Shown one piece after another: positions 23,247 to 31,533 of a stretch of DNA of 40,807 nucleotides. Below the pieces are notes generated by a model, which did not search any database, had not been told where the DNA came from, and was given only the letters and a program-made list of their open reading frames with translations. The stretch spans positions 1 to 40,807 of the forward strand of contig DCLA01000032.1 in assembly GCA_002320815.1 (NCBI GenBank), written 5' to 3'. How positions within the stretch are numbered: the first letter of the stretch is position 1; each line of letters begins with the position of its first letter. The DNA comes from Myxococcales bacterium UBA1660 (GTDB lineage Bacteria; Myxococcota_A; Polyangia; Polyangiales; Houyiibacteriaceae). A program made the position numbers and the translations under genes.

Positions 23247-23851
23247 AGCCCCTCGCAGTTGATCAGCTTGATGACGGCCGCCTCGGACCGGGCGTCGGGG
23301 AGCGTGATGTCCCGGACCAGGCTGTCCGGCGCGGTCTCCGCGCGGAGGTTGCGGCAGAGGAGCGTGGTGGTGAGCTCGGTGCCGGACTCGCCGTCGGGGT
23401 CGAAGGTGAACGCGCCGAACTGGCAGGGCTGGGCCTCGCTGGGGATCGCCGATCCACAGGTGCCGAGGGTGGTGCCGCCGTAGCGGTTGTCAGATTGGGT
23501 CGCGGTGACGCGGCAGGAGTTGCCCGAGACGTTGCCGCTGCCGCTGCTGGGGATGACCAGCCCGGAGACCGAGAGCAGCGGGCTGGCGCCGTAGCCGATC
23601 GAGAAGCTCACGATGTTCCCCGCGTCGGTCGAGGTCGCGCTGCAGCTCACGTTGATCGTGCGGCCGTCTTCGGCGACGTCGCCGTCGAAGCCCAGGATGT
23701 CCACCGGCGGGAGGGCGGATCCGCAGCCCGTCTCGGCGGGGTCGATGGGGCAGGCGAGCTGGAACCGAGCGTCGGCCGCGAGCGCGCCCGGCTCGTCACC
23801 ACACGAAGCGGCGAGACCAGCGATAAAAACCAGGGTAAGCGTCGTACGCAT
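23243..23851 (-). CDS. Cys-rich lipoprotein of unknown function
   Basis: The 202-residue protein starts MRTTLTLVFIAGLAASC (lipobox with Cys17), preceded by GAGGAA at good spacing. The mature part is Ser/Thr/Gly-rich with about eight cysteines, probably disulfide-bonded (LACPIDPAETGC, INVSCSATST, NSCRVTATQSDN, LGTCGSA, LLCRNL, INCEGL). It has a beta-rich appearance and no recognised domain. It is probably anchored to the outer membrane or periplasmic face. It precedes the TrmN6-like gene, whose start overlaps its stop codon. Confidence 0.72.
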   Translation of the reverse strand: MRTTLTLVFIAGLAASCGDEPGALAADARFQLACPIDPAETGCGSALPPVDILGFDGDVAEDGRTINVSCSATSTDAGNIVSFSIGYGASPLLSVSGLVIPSSGSGNVSGNSCRVTATQSDNRYGGTTLGTCGSAIPSEAQPCQFGAFTFDPDGESGTELTTTLLCRNLRAETAPDSLVRDITLPDARSEAAVIKLINCEGL

Positions 23852-23871
23852 CGTCGTTCCTCGTCTCCGGC

Positions 23872-23884
23872 CACCGATTCGGTG
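23872..23884. promoter_or_regulatory. Small palindrome upstream of lipoprotein gene
   Basis: CACCGA T TCGGTG, a perfect 6-bp inverted repeat with a 1-nt centre, lies 20 bases before the lipoprotein start codon. It could be an operator or an mRNA hairpin near the ribosome binding site. Confidence 0.25.
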
Positions 23885-23938
23885 ACTTGGAGTGCATCTG
23901 TAGCAACTGGCCGTGGAATTCAGCAAGAAGGCGGCCGC

Positions 23939-25105
23939 TCAGGCGCCCCGGGCCGCCTCGAGGGCGCGGCCGAGATCCGCGCGCAGATCCTCCAGGCTCT
24001 CCAGACCCACGCTGAGTCGGATGAGACCGTCGGAGATGCCCAGGGCCGCCCGCTTGTCGGCCGGCACGGCCCCGTGGGTCATGAGCGCCGGGTGCTCGAT
24101 GAGCGACTCCACGCCCCCGAGGCTCTCGGCCAGCGTGAAGAGGCGCGTGGTCTCGAGGAAGGCGCGGGAGGCGGGGAGTCCGCCCTCGATCTCCACCGAG
24201 ATCATGCCGCCGAAGGCCTTCATCTGCTTGGCGGCCACGGCGTGCTGCCCGTGGCTCTCGAGCCCCGGGTGGATGACGCGCTTCACGCCGGGCTGGCTCT
24301 CGAGCCAGCCGGCGAGCTCGATGGCGCTCTTGCAGTGACGCTCCATCCGCACGGCCAGGGTCTTCAGGCCGCGGAGGACCATGAAGGAGTCGAAGGCCGA
24401 CTGGACGGCGCCCACGCTGTTCTGCAGGAAGCGGAGCTGCTCGTTGAGCTCGTCGTCGGAGGTCAGGATCATCCCGCCGACTACGTCGCTGTGGCCGTTG
24501 AGGTACTTGGTGGTCGAGTGGAGGACCACGTCGGCCCCGAGGCTCAGGGGCCGCTGGAGCATCGGGGTGGCGAAGGTGTTGTCCACGCCGACCCGAACCC
24601 CGCGGGCCTTGGCGCGCTCGGCGACGGCGGCGATGTCGATGACCTTGAGCAGCGGGTTCGTGGGGGACTCGATCCACACGAGCTTGGTGGCGTCGGTGAA
24701 GGCCGCCTCCAGGGCGTCCAGGTCGGTCAGGTCGACCCAGCTCGTCTCCACGCCCTTGGGGCGCATCACCTTCTCCAGGATCCGGTGGGTCCCGCCGTAG
24801 ACGTCATCGCAGGCGATCACGTGGTCGCCGGGCGAGAGGGTCATCAGCAGCGTGGTCATCGCCGCGCAGCCGCTGGAGAACGCCAGCCCGTGCTCGGCGC
24901 CCTCGAGGGCCGCCGCGCAGTGCTCGAGGGTCCGCCGGGTCGGGTTGTCGGTCCGGGCGTACTCGAAGCCCGTGTGCTGGCCGGGGCTCTTCTGCGCGAA
25001 CGTGCTCGCCAGCACGATCGGGGGCATCACCGCGCCGGTGCGCGGGTCCGGCTCCTGGCCGGCATGGATGACGAGGCTCTCGAGGTTCAGGTCGCTGTCG
25101 TGCAC
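23939..25105 (-). CDS. Cystathionine gamma-synthase/gamma-lyase family PLP enzyme
   Basis: The 388-residue protein starts at GTG. It has the full Cys/Met-metabolism PLP fold: EYARTDNPTRRTLE (49-62), SSGCAAMTTLL (77-87), SPTNPLLKV (147-155), VDNTFATP with the pyridine-nitrogen Asp175, and the Schiff-base lysine in HSTTKYLNGHSDVVGG (Lys200). The C-terminus keeps ESLGGVESLIEHPALMTH and IRLSVGLE. It converts O-acyl-homoserine plus cysteine to cystathionine, or splits cystathionine. The sequence alone does not decide between MetB and cystathionine gamma-lyase. Length is normal. No methionine pathway neighbours are present. Confidence 0.92.
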   Translation of the reverse strand: MHDSDLNLESLVIHAGQEPDPRTGAVMPPIVLASTFAQKSPGQHTGFEYARTDNPTRRTLEHCAAALEGAEHGLAFSSGCAAMTTLLMTLSPGDHVIACDDVYGGTHRILEKVMRPKGVETSWVDLTDLDALEAAFTDATKLVWIESPTNPLLKVIDIAAVAERAKARGVRVGVDNTFATPMLQRPLSLGADVVLHSTTKYLNGHSDVVGGMILTSDDELNEQLRFLQNSVGAVQSAFDSFMVLRGLKTLAVRMERHCKSAIELAGWLESQPGVKRVIHPGLESHGQHAVAAKQMKAFGGMISVEIEGGLPASRAFLETTRLFTLAESLGGVESLIEHPALMTHGAVPADKRAALGISDGLIRLSVGLESLEDLRADLGRALEAARGA

Positions 25106-25218
25106 GGGGCCCGCTTACCGCACCTGCCTCGCGCTGGCCAGCCCGGCCCGGCCCCTTCTCACATGGGGACGCGCGATCCCCTTGTGGTCGCCGGCCATTC
25201 CCGCCACTCTTCCGCGCG

Positions 25219-26760
25219 ATGTCCCTCGAGCTCGCCCCCGGCCAGAACATCGCCGGATACGAGATCGTCCGACACGTCACGTCCGGCGGTATGGCTTCGC
25301 TCTACCTGGGCCGTCGACGGGGCGCGGCCGGCTTCCAGAAGCTCGTGGCGATCAAGGTGGTTCACCCCCACCTCGCCAAGGAGCCCCGGTTCATCGGGAT
25401 GTTCCTCGACGAGGCCCGCCTGGTCGCCCGGATCCAGCACCCCAACGTGGTCCACGTCGAGGAGCTCCGCGAGGAAGCCGGCACCTACCTCATGGTCATG
25501 GAGTACGTGCACGGGTGCGCGCTCTACGACCTGTTGAAGCGCTTGGCCCAGCGCGGCCGCTCCATCAACCCCGCCCTCGCCGCCTGGATCGGCGCTCGGG
25601 CCGCGGAGGGGCTCCACGCCGCCCACGAGCTCTCGGAGCCGGGCGGCCGGTCCCTCAACGTCGTGCACCGCGACGTGAGCCCCCAGAACGTGCTGCTCTC
25701 CTTCGATGGGCACGTGAAGCTGATCGACTTCGGCGTCGCCAAGTCCACCCAGCAACAGCAGCAGACCCGGGCCGGCGTCCTGCGGGGCAAGATCGGCTAC
25801 ATGTCGCCCGAGCAGGCCAACGGGCTGGTCCTGGACCGGCGCACCGACGTGTACGCCCTGGGCATCGTGCTCTGGGAGATGCTCACCTGCCGGCGGCTCT
25901 TCCACTCGCCGAACGAAGTGCAGCAGCTCGACATGGTGCGCGCCCCGCGCATCGTGCCGCCGAGCACCCACGTGGACATCCCGCCGGCGCTCGACGAGGT
26001 GGTGATGGATGCCCTCCGGGTGGATCCCTCGCTTCGGATCCCCACGGCCAAGGCGCTCCGCGACCGACTGCTGCGTGCGGTCCCGGAGGCGGCGACCCTG
26101 GCGTCGGAGGATCTCGCCGGGCTCCTGGCCACGGTGATGGGACCGGAGATCCGGGCCGCGGAGCTGCCCTCGGCGGCCGAGATCGAGATCCCCGAGATCC
26201 GCCCGGACGAAGGCTTCGTCCAGCAGCATACCCAGGCCGCGGCCGGCGCCCGCTACGCCACCGAGGAGCTCGACCTGGCGGACATCGACGTGCTCGCGGA
26301 CTCCCGCGGATCGGGGAATTTCGACGGGGCACCCGGGACGGGATCCGGCAATCTGCTCGAGGGCGGCATCGGCCGTCCCCGCCTCGGCCAGGCGTCCGGT
26401 GAGCTGCTCATGGCCACCGAGGTGACCCCCGTCTCGGCCGGCGCCCTGCAAGCTCCGGCTCCGCAGCTGCCCGGCGCCCTCACCCCGGCGCCGATGCCCA
26501 CCCGCCCCTCCGCCCCGCCCAGCGCGGGCTCGGGCGCCGGCGCGGCGGTGGCCACCTCGATCTCGCTGCTCATCGCGGCGCTGGCGCTGGGCGCCGCGGG
26601 CTACCTCGCCTGGTCCGAGGGCTGGCTCGACTTCCTGGAGGCCCCCACGCCCGTGGCCGTCGATGCGGGCCCGCCGGGCGACGGGGGTGCCGAAACGAAC
26701 GAAGCGGACGCCTCGGTCGAGGGGTCCGCTCCGTCACCGGCTCCCGAAGAGCCCGAATAG
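25219..26760 (+). CDS. Transmembrane Ser/Thr protein kinase
   Basis: The 513-residue protein has an N-terminal kinase domain: loop SGGMASLYLG (22-31), VAIKVV (Lys46), VVHRDVSPQNVLL (Asp152, Asn157), LIDFGVAK (Asp170) and YMSPEQ. The HRDVSPQN form is frequent in myxobacterial PknB-like kinases. A juxtamembrane region rich in Glu and then Ala/Pro follows. One transmembrane helix (SISLLIAALALGAAGYLAW) near residue 455 leads to a short extracytoplasmic tail rich in Asp/Gly/Glu/Pro. There is no PASTA or other sensor domain. A weak promoter (TTGTGG, 17 nt, CACTCT) ends 8 nt before the ATG. It is convergent with the peptidoglycan-binding and kinase genes. Confidence 0.92.
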   Translation: MSLELAPGQNIAGYEIVRHVTSGGMASLYLGRRRGAAGFQKLVAIKVVHPHLAKEPRFIGMFLDEARLVARIQHPNVVHVEELREEAGTYLMVMEYVHGCALYDLLKRLAQRGRSINPALAAWIGARAAEGLHAAHELSEPGGRSLNVVHRDVSPQNVLLSFDGHVKLIDFGVAKSTQQQQQTRAGVLRGKIGYMSPEQANGLVLDRRTDVYALGIVLWEMLTCRRLFHSPNEVQQLDMVRAPRIVPPSTHVDIPPALDEVVMDALRVDPSLRIPTAKALRDRLLRAVPEAATLASEDLAGLLATVMGPEIRAAELPSAAEIEIPEIRPDEGFVQQHTQAAAGARYATEELDLADIDVLADSRGSGNFDGAPGTGSGNLLEGGIGRPRLGQASGELLMATEVTPVSAGALQAPAPQLPGALTPAPMPTRPSAPPSAGSGAGAAVATSISLLIAALALGAAGYLAWSEGWLDFLEAPTPVAVDAGPPGDGGAETNEADASVEGSAPSPAPEEPE

Positions 26761-26765
26761 GGCGT

Positions 26766-27044
26766 TCAGGCCTTCTTGAGGCCCTGAGCGCGCAGCGCGG
26801 CGTCGTGGGCGGAGTCGCCCTTGGCGTTCCAGCCGTAGCCGACCTGCGCGTCGATGAGCTTCTGCGTGCCCGGACCGACGATGCCGTCGACGTCGTAGCC
26901 GAACATCGCCTGCAGGTTGGTCACGCCCCAGTGGGTCAGGGCTCCGAAGTCGCCGTCCACCCCCACGCCGTAGCCGAGCTGCTCCAGCTGCTGCTGCAGC
27001 TTCTGCACGTCCTCGCCCTTCGAACCCTTCTTCAACAGCGCCAT
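26766..27044 (-). CDS. Solo peptidoglycan-binding domain protein
   Basis: The 92-residue protein is almost entirely one PG_binding_1 domain: KKGSKGEDVQKLQQQLEQLG, VDGDFGALTHWGVTNLQ and DGIVGPGTQKLID, followed by a short tail. AAAGGAG lies 6 nt before the ATG. There is no signal peptide, which is unusual for a domain that binds cell-wall peptides. It may leave the cell by a leaderless route, act at a phage-like or contractile machine, or have been adapted for cytoplasmic use. It is downstream of the 27119-28045 kinase gene on the same strand. Confidence 0.85.
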   Translation of the reverse strand: MALLKKGSKGEDVQKLQQQLEQLGYGVGVDGDFGALTHWGVTNLQAMFGYDVDGIVGPGTQKLIDAQVGYGWNAKGDSAHDAALRAQGLKKA

Positions 27045-27118
27045 CCTGGCTCCTTTCGTTCGCGCCTCCGTGGCGCGCGGCGAAGGGACGGGCGCGTCCA
27101 GCCGAGAGTTACGAGAGC

Positions 27119-28045
27119 TCAACCGAGATCGAGCGCGACGCGCTGAGTGGTCCCCGGCTCGACCGGCCGGTCGACGGCCGAGCAGGGCCGCTCGAGGACC
27201 TGCGGCGCGACCTCTCGGAGGACCTGCCGCACCGCCGCGCTGGGGGGCCGACGGGTCGGGTCCGGGTTCAGCATGGACTCCAGGAGGTCGTCGAGGGCCT
27301 CCGGCATCTGGTCCCGGACCACGCTCGGCGGGAGCCACACCAGGTCTTCCTTGGCCGCGAGATGGAGATGGCGATCGGTGGGGAACGGGAAGCGACCGGT
27401 GAGGCCGCGGTAGAGGAGCACCGCGAGGGAGTAGAGATCGGTGGCCGCGGTGACCTCGCGCCCCTTGAGGACCTCGGGCGCCATATAGGCGGGCGTGCCG
27501 GCGACGCGGCCCTGGGCGTCGGTGCTGGACGCGCCGATGTCCCGAGCGATGCCGAAGTCGAGGAGCTGGGCCTGGCGGCCGCGCAAGACGTTCTGCGGCT
27601 TCACGTCGCAGTGGACGACCCCGCGGCGGTGGACGTGGTCGAGGACCTCGAGGAGCGAGATGGCGCAGGCCACGGTGTCGCGGGGCTCGCCGCGGTCGAA
27701 GCGCTCGCCGAGGGGCCGACCGGTGAGGTGGGTCATCACCAGCGTCGGTCGCCCGACGACCTCGAGATAGGAGAGCGGCCGCGGGATGCCCGGATGCTCG
27801 AAGCGGTGCAGGAGCGCGTGCTCCCGGCGCAGGAGCTCGCCGAACTCGGGAGCGGTGGCCACCTTGAGCGCGACCTTGCCCAGCCGGGGATGGCGCCCGG
27901 CATACACCGTGGCCATCGCGCCGGAGCCGAGCACCGTGTCGACCACGAAGGGGCCGAAGCGGATCGCCGAGGGCTCCGCGGCCGCCATCGAGGCGGCTCG
28001 GAGGGGACGGGTCTTTCGGTCGGCGCGCCGCGAGGGTGCGCTCAT
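27119..28045 (-). CDS. Ser/Thr protein kinase, non-RD (HCD) type
   Basis: The 308-residue protein starts with ATG overlapping the pseudokinase stop (ATGA). It has GSGAMATVYAG (40-50), VALKVA (Lys61), VVHCDVKPQNVL (Cys146, Asp147, Asn152), LLDFGIAR (Asp163), AYMAPEV and ATDLYSLAVLLY. All catalytic residues are present, but the Arg of HRD is Cys, making it a non-RD kinase that may not need activation-loop phosphorylation. There is no transmembrane helix. The N-terminus is basic. The translational coupling to a pseudokinase suggests the two form an obligate pair in which the pseudokinase acts as allosteric regulator or scaffold. Confidence 0.9.
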   Translation of the reverse strand: MSAPSRRADRKTRPLRAASMAAAEPSAIRFGPFVVDTVLGSGAMATVYAGRHPRLGKVALKVATAPEFGELLRREHALLHRFEHPGIPRPLSYLEVVGRPTLVMTHLTGRPLGERFDRGEPRDTVACAISLLEVLDHVHRRGVVHCDVKPQNVLRGRQAQLLDFGIARDIGASSTDAQGRVAGTPAYMAPEVLKGREVTAATDLYSLAVLLYRGLTGRFPFPTDRHLHLAAKEDLVWLPPSVVRDQMPEALDDLLESMLNPDPTRRPPSAAVRQVLREVAPQVLERPCSAVDRPVEPGTTQRVALDLG

Positions 28046-28866
28046 GCGATCCGCGCCTGCATCTCGGACGAGGGGGGCGTGAGCGACTCGGAGCCCCCTT
28101 GGGACGGGGACCGGAACGTCGGCCGCGTCGAGGAGTCGATGCGCGCGCGCGGGAGCTCGCCGGCCGGCGGGAGGCTGCCGGTGACCGCGTGCAGGAAGGC
28201 CCGGGCCTCGGCGGCGTCCTCGAAGGAGCCTCGGTTCAGCTCGTCGAGCCACTCGTCGAGGGCGCGCCCGAGCTCCGGCCGCTGGGAGAAGACGCTGGGC
28301 GCGCCGGGAGCGTGAGGCTCACCGGTCGCGAGCTCGTAGAGCAAGGCGCCGACCGCCCGCAGGTCATCGGCCGGCATCGCGGTCCCGGGCTCGCCGAGCC
28401 CGACGAGCCCGACCGTGCTCCCGATGATCACGTGCCGCGCGGCGATGCGCCCGTGGACGATGCGCCGCCGATGCAGGCCTTCGAGGATGTGGAGGAGCGC
28501 GATCCCCAGCTCCCCGAGGGTCCGCGGCGCTTCGCGGAAGCGCGAGCGCTCGGCGCGGTCGAGGGACACTCCGGGGAGGAAGCTGGTGACGAGACACCAG
28601 CCGCCACTCGTGGTGGGCATCACGCCCAAGGTCCGCTTGATCCCGGGCAGGATCCCACGACCGTGGGCTCGCACCAACGGGAGGGACCGCTGTTCGGCGG
28701 CCGTGGGGGCGTCAGGGCCATCGAAACGCTGGATCACGCAGGGGCCGAGGGTCGGGTGTCGCGCCGCGAGGGTGTCGGGCGGATCGAGGGGCCCCAGGAC
28801 TTCCAGTCCGGCGAGAGGGGTCGAGCTCGGGCCACCGTCGTACATGCGCGAGCAACTACCATTCAT
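28042..28866 (-). CDS. Pseudokinase coupled to the downstream kinase
   Basis: The 274-residue protein (alternative start 28845) keeps the overall kinase layout but lacks every catalytic residue. The VAIK lysine position reads CVIQRF (Gln46), HRD reads HGR (138-140), the HRDxKxxN asparagine is His145 in IAARHVIIG, and DFG reads GLG (156-158). The helical lobe is still recognisable (ADDLRAVGALLYELATGEP, an Asp-x-x-x-x-G helix-F motif). No glycine loop is seen. Its stop overlaps the kinase start by 4 bases. It probably regulates or scaffolds that kinase. The tail is Ser/Pro-rich (SSTRPTFRSPSQGGSESL), a plausible phosphorylation target. Confidence 0.82.
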   Translation of the reverse strand: MNGSCSRMYDGGPSSTPLAGLEVLGPLDPPDTLAARHPTLGPCVIQRFDGPDAPTAAEQRSLPLVRAHGRGILPGIKRTLGVMPTTSGGWCLVTSFLPGVSLDRAERSRFREAPRTLGELGIALLHILEGLHRRRIVHGRIAARHVIIGSTVGLVGLGEPGTAMPADDLRAVGALLYELATGEPHAPGAPSVFSQRPELGRALDEWLDELNRGSFEDAAEARAFLHAVTGSLPPAGELPRARIDSSTRPTFRSPSQGGSESLTPPSSEMQARIA

Positions 28867-28966
28867 GTTCCATGCCGACAGAAGATCGGGCGATCGCGTC
28901 ACCGATCAGAGTCGCTTTGGCGACAGCGGGGCAAAGTGCCACGGCCGCCCAGCGAGGGGACCCCGC

Positions 28967-29812
28967 TCAGTGAGGGGTGGAGCCGGGCGCGCACCACGCT
29001 TCGGAGCGACGCCAGAGCTCCTCCTGGAGCGCCTCGTCGCGCGCGAGCGCGGCGGCCTGCTTCTGGGCGCAGTCGGAGTAGTAGAGCCCCGTCTCGTCCG
29101 CGAGGGCGGGATCGGTCGCGCAGCGTAGGGTGGTCTGGGCGCCCTCTTCGTTGGTGACCATGAAGAGCTTCATCACCGCGCGCGCTGGCCAGGGCACCTT
29201 CCGCCAGACGTCGGAGGCGACCACCCCCGGATGGAGCGCATAGGTGGTCACGCCGATCCCCTCGAGGCGGCGCGCCAGGGCCTTGGCGTGGAGGACGTTG
29301 CAGAGCTTGGAGACCTGGTACTCGGGGAACCCGCTGATCGTCCGGGTCGGTCGTCGCAGGTCGTCGAGGTCCACACGCCGGACCCGCTCGTGGGCGCGGC
29401 TGGCGACGATGACGACCCGCGCGGGCGCGCTCTCGACCAGGCGGTCGCGGAGCTTCTCGGTGAAGAGGAAGTGCCCCAGATGGTTCACACCGAAGGTGAG
29501 CTCGAAGCCCTGGGCGGTGACCCCCCGCTGGCCGGCCAAGCCCGCGTTGTTCACCAGGACGTCGAGGCGCTCCCCGGAGGCCAGGAACGCGGCCGCCGCC
29601 TCGCGCACCGAGCCCAGGTCCGCCAGATCGAGCGGCAGGAGCTCGAGGGCCGCGTCGGGATGGACGGCGCGGATCCGGGCGGCCGCTTCGGCGGCCTTGG
29701 TCTGGTTGCGGCAGGCCATCCAGACCTTGGCACCGCGGCCGGCGAGCTCCCGGGCGGTGACCTCGCCGATGCCGGTGTTCGCCCCGGTGACCAGACAGAC
29801 TTTCCCCTTCAT
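28967..29812 (-). CDS. Short-chain dehydrogenase/reductase, retinol-dehydrogenase-like
   Basis: The 281-residue classical SDR carries cofactor loop TGANTGIGEVTA (9-20), MACRNQTKA (Arg in the second strand suggests NADP), DLADLGSV, DVLVNNAGL, the catalytic Ser in VIVASRA, and YQVSKLCN (Tyr and Lys). LHPGVVASDVW follows. The arrangement matches the retinol-dehydrogenase/WW-oxidoreductase branch. The substrate is probably a hydrophobic alcohol or ketone; the actual one is unknown. It lies upstream of the pseudokinase gene on the same strand, 100 bases away; a small GC-rich hairpin directly follows its stop, so it may be a separate transcript. Confidence 0.92.
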   Translation of the reverse strand: MKGKVCLVTGANTGIGEVTARELAGRGAKVWMACRNQTKAAEAAARIRAVHPDAALELLPLDLADLGSVREAAAAFLASGERLDVLVNNAGLAGQRGVTAQGFELTFGVNHLGHFLFTEKLRDRLVESAPARVVIVASRAHERVRRVDLDDLRRPTRTISGFPEYQVSKLCNVLHAKALARRLEGIGVTTYALHPGVVASDVWRKVPWPARAVMKLFMVTNEEGAQTTLRCATDPALADETGLYYSDCAQKQAAALARDEALQEELWRRSEAWCAPGSTPH

Positions 29813-29969
29813 GGGTGGAGGGTCGCACGGGAGCAGGCCGCGATACGTGGGCGAGCGGTGGCAGCGCCCAACAGCGTGCGAGAACGCCCCTTCACTGCCC
29901 CACCCGTCCCTACATGGGACCTACATGCGGCCTTGAAGCCCGACAGGCCTTCGTGCGTCAGTGGCCCCC

Positions 29970-31358
29970 ATGCGACAGACGATGAACATCCTCTTGGCGC
30001 TCTCGACGGCCCCCCTCGGGGCTTGTGGCGATGACGCGCCCACCGCGACCACCGCGGAATCCCCCGGTCTCTTCGACGCCCTCCTCTCGCGGATGGGCGG
30101 CGTCGTCGTGCCCACGACCGACGAAGACCTCTTCGTGGAGATCATCCCCGAGGTCGACGGAAAGATCTCCGCGCTGGTCCTCGACGAGGACGGGGAGATC
30201 CAGCAGGGCGGCGCCGCCGTCCAGGTCCAGGTGGCCGGCAACGACGGCACGCCGCATCCAGTGACGCTCCAGTGGGACGCCGTCGCCGGGCGCTACGTGG
30301 GCCAGGTCGAGGGCGACGTGGAGCTCTCCACCGGTCCCATGGCCGTCACCGTCACCCGCGACGGCGAGGAGCCCGCGGTGGGGCAGGTCCCGATGGTCGC
30401 GACCGCGCCCACCCCGACCCACGGTGGCCGGGTCGTGGTCGCCGGGGAGTACGCCGCCGAGGTCGTCCCGGCCGGTGATGGGACCATCCATGCGTACGTC
30501 GACGGCCCCGAGGTGGGCGCTGGCGGCGCGGCCGCAGTGCAGGTGGAGGTCCAGGGAACCGACGGCGCGCCCCACCCGGTCGTGCTCGCGTACGACGCCG
30601 ACGCGCATCACTACGTGGGCCGCCTGGAGGGCGAGGTCCGGGTGGCCCCCGGCCCGTTGGGCTTCACCGTGATCCGCGACGGTCGTCCGCGGCGGACCCG
30701 GCTGCACCGGGTGGTCGCGGTCGGTCCGCAGCACGGCGGCGACGTGGTGGTGGCCGGCGAGTACGCCGTCGAGGTCGTGCCCTCGGCCGACGGCACCATC
30801 GACGCCTGGGTCGTCGGCGAGGAGCCGGTGGCCGATGGCGCGGAGGTCGTGGTCACGGTGGGCCGGGAGCGCCGGCCGGTCACGCTGGTCTGGAGCGCCG
30901 ACGCGGGCCATTTCGTGGGCGCGGTCGACGCCGACGTGCGCATCGCGCGGGCTCCGATCGGGGTCGCCGTGGTGCACGGCGGCGTGTACCACCACGGCGC
31001 CATCCTCCCCCGCTACACCGTCGCCGTCCGGGACACCTGGGGAGTCCGCGTGCGACCGAGCGCCGAGGTGCGCGTCCATGGGCACCCCCACGGCGGCCCG
31101 CCCGGCCTACGGTTCAACCCCGGGCTCATGAAGGGCCACGGCCGCGTGGACATCCGCGGCCCCCACGTCGACGTCCGCGGACCGAGCGCGATGGTCCGGG
31201 TCCACGGGCCCGGCGGTCACGTGCGGGTGCGCGGACCCAGCGGCATGGTCTCGGTGCGCGGCCCCGGCGGCCACGCGCGCATCCGCGGCGGCATGGTGTC
31301 CGTCCGCGGCGGCGGCATGGGCGGCGTGCGCATCCGCGGCGGCATGGGCATGAACTGA
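29970..31358 (+). CDS. Repeat lipoprotein with Gly/His/Arg-rich tail
   Basis: The 462-residue protein starts MRQTMNILLALSTAPLGAC (lipobox LGAC). It has three related modules of about 100 residues, recognisable by VVVPTTDEDLFVEIIPEVDG, VVVAGEYAAEVVPAGDGTIH and VVVAGEYAVEVVPSADGTID. Each is followed by a PVTL-type strand and a repeat of H(Y/F)VG. The last 110 residues are a low-complexity stretch of VRVHGPGG, VRVRGPSG, RIRGGM units with HGHPHGG near residue 370. It probably forms a surface-exposed beta-rich stalk with a basic, histidine-bearing tail that could bind metal, polysaccharide or membrane. Family not recognised. Confidence 0.75.
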   Translation: MRQTMNILLALSTAPLGACGDDAPTATTAESPGLFDALLSRMGGVVVPTTDEDLFVEIIPEVDGKISALVLDEDGEIQQGGAAVQVQVAGNDGTPHPVTLQWDAVAGRYVGQVEGDVELSTGPMAVTVTRDGEEPAVGQVPMVATAPTPTHGGRVVVAGEYAAEVVPAGDGTIHAYVDGPEVGAGGAAAVQVEVQGTDGAPHPVVLAYDADAHHYVGRLEGEVRVAPGPLGFTVIRDGRPRRTRLHRVVAVGPQHGGDVVVAGEYAVEVVPSADGTIDAWVVGEEPVADGAEVVVTVGRERRPVTLVWSADAGHFVGAVDADVRIARAPIGVAVVHGGVYHHGAILPRYTVAVRDTWGVRVRPSAEVRVHGHPHGGPPGLRFNPGLMKGHGRVDIRGPHVDVRGPSAMVRVHGPGGHVRVRGPSGMVSVRGPGGHARIRGGMVSVRGGGMGGVRIRGGMGMN

Positions 31359-31389
31359 CCCACCCCCGCGCACGTCCCCACGATCGCGT

Positions 31390-31531
31390 CCCCGACTTGC
31401 CGTGGGGACGCACTTGCCAACTTGCCTTGGGGACGCACTTGCCAACTTGCGCTCTAGGGCCAACCCATCGAAAGCACGCCATCTTTGTGAGATACGCAAG
31501 TACGCAAGTGCGTCCCCATGGCAAGTCGGGG
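31390..31531. repeat. REP/MITE-like element with 28-bp inverted ends
   Basis: The left end (31390-31417) and right end (31504-31531) are inverted copies of 28 bp with one mismatch, around a GGGGACGCACTTGC core. Inside, a 25-bp unit is tandemly repeated (31395-31419 and 31420-31444, one mismatch) with a partial third copy. No transposase is present. Such GGGGAC-type inverted pairs resemble REP elements moved by RayT/Y1 transposases (inference). It fills the gap between the lipoprotein stop and the convergent MGMT stop. Confidence 0.75.
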
Positions 31532-31533
31532 CG

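Noticed and set aside
25162..25183. Second copy of the GGGGACGC repeat element
   Set aside because: Only the short TGGGGACGC core is shared; there are no 28-bp ends, so it is probably coincidence.
28930..28941. Sigma-54-like TGGCAC...TTGCC upstream of the pseudokinase
   Set aside because: The GG and GC elements are far too close; sigma-54 needs about 10 bp between them. The resemblance is chance.
31060..31110. HGHPHGG of the repeat lipoprotein as substrate of the METTL9-like enzyme
   Set aside because: HxH motifs are common by chance, the protein is exported and the genes are 16 kb apart; there is no evidence for a link.
31395..31450. Possible CRISPR repeats
   Set aside because: The 25-bp units are directly adjacent with no spacers and there are no cas genes.
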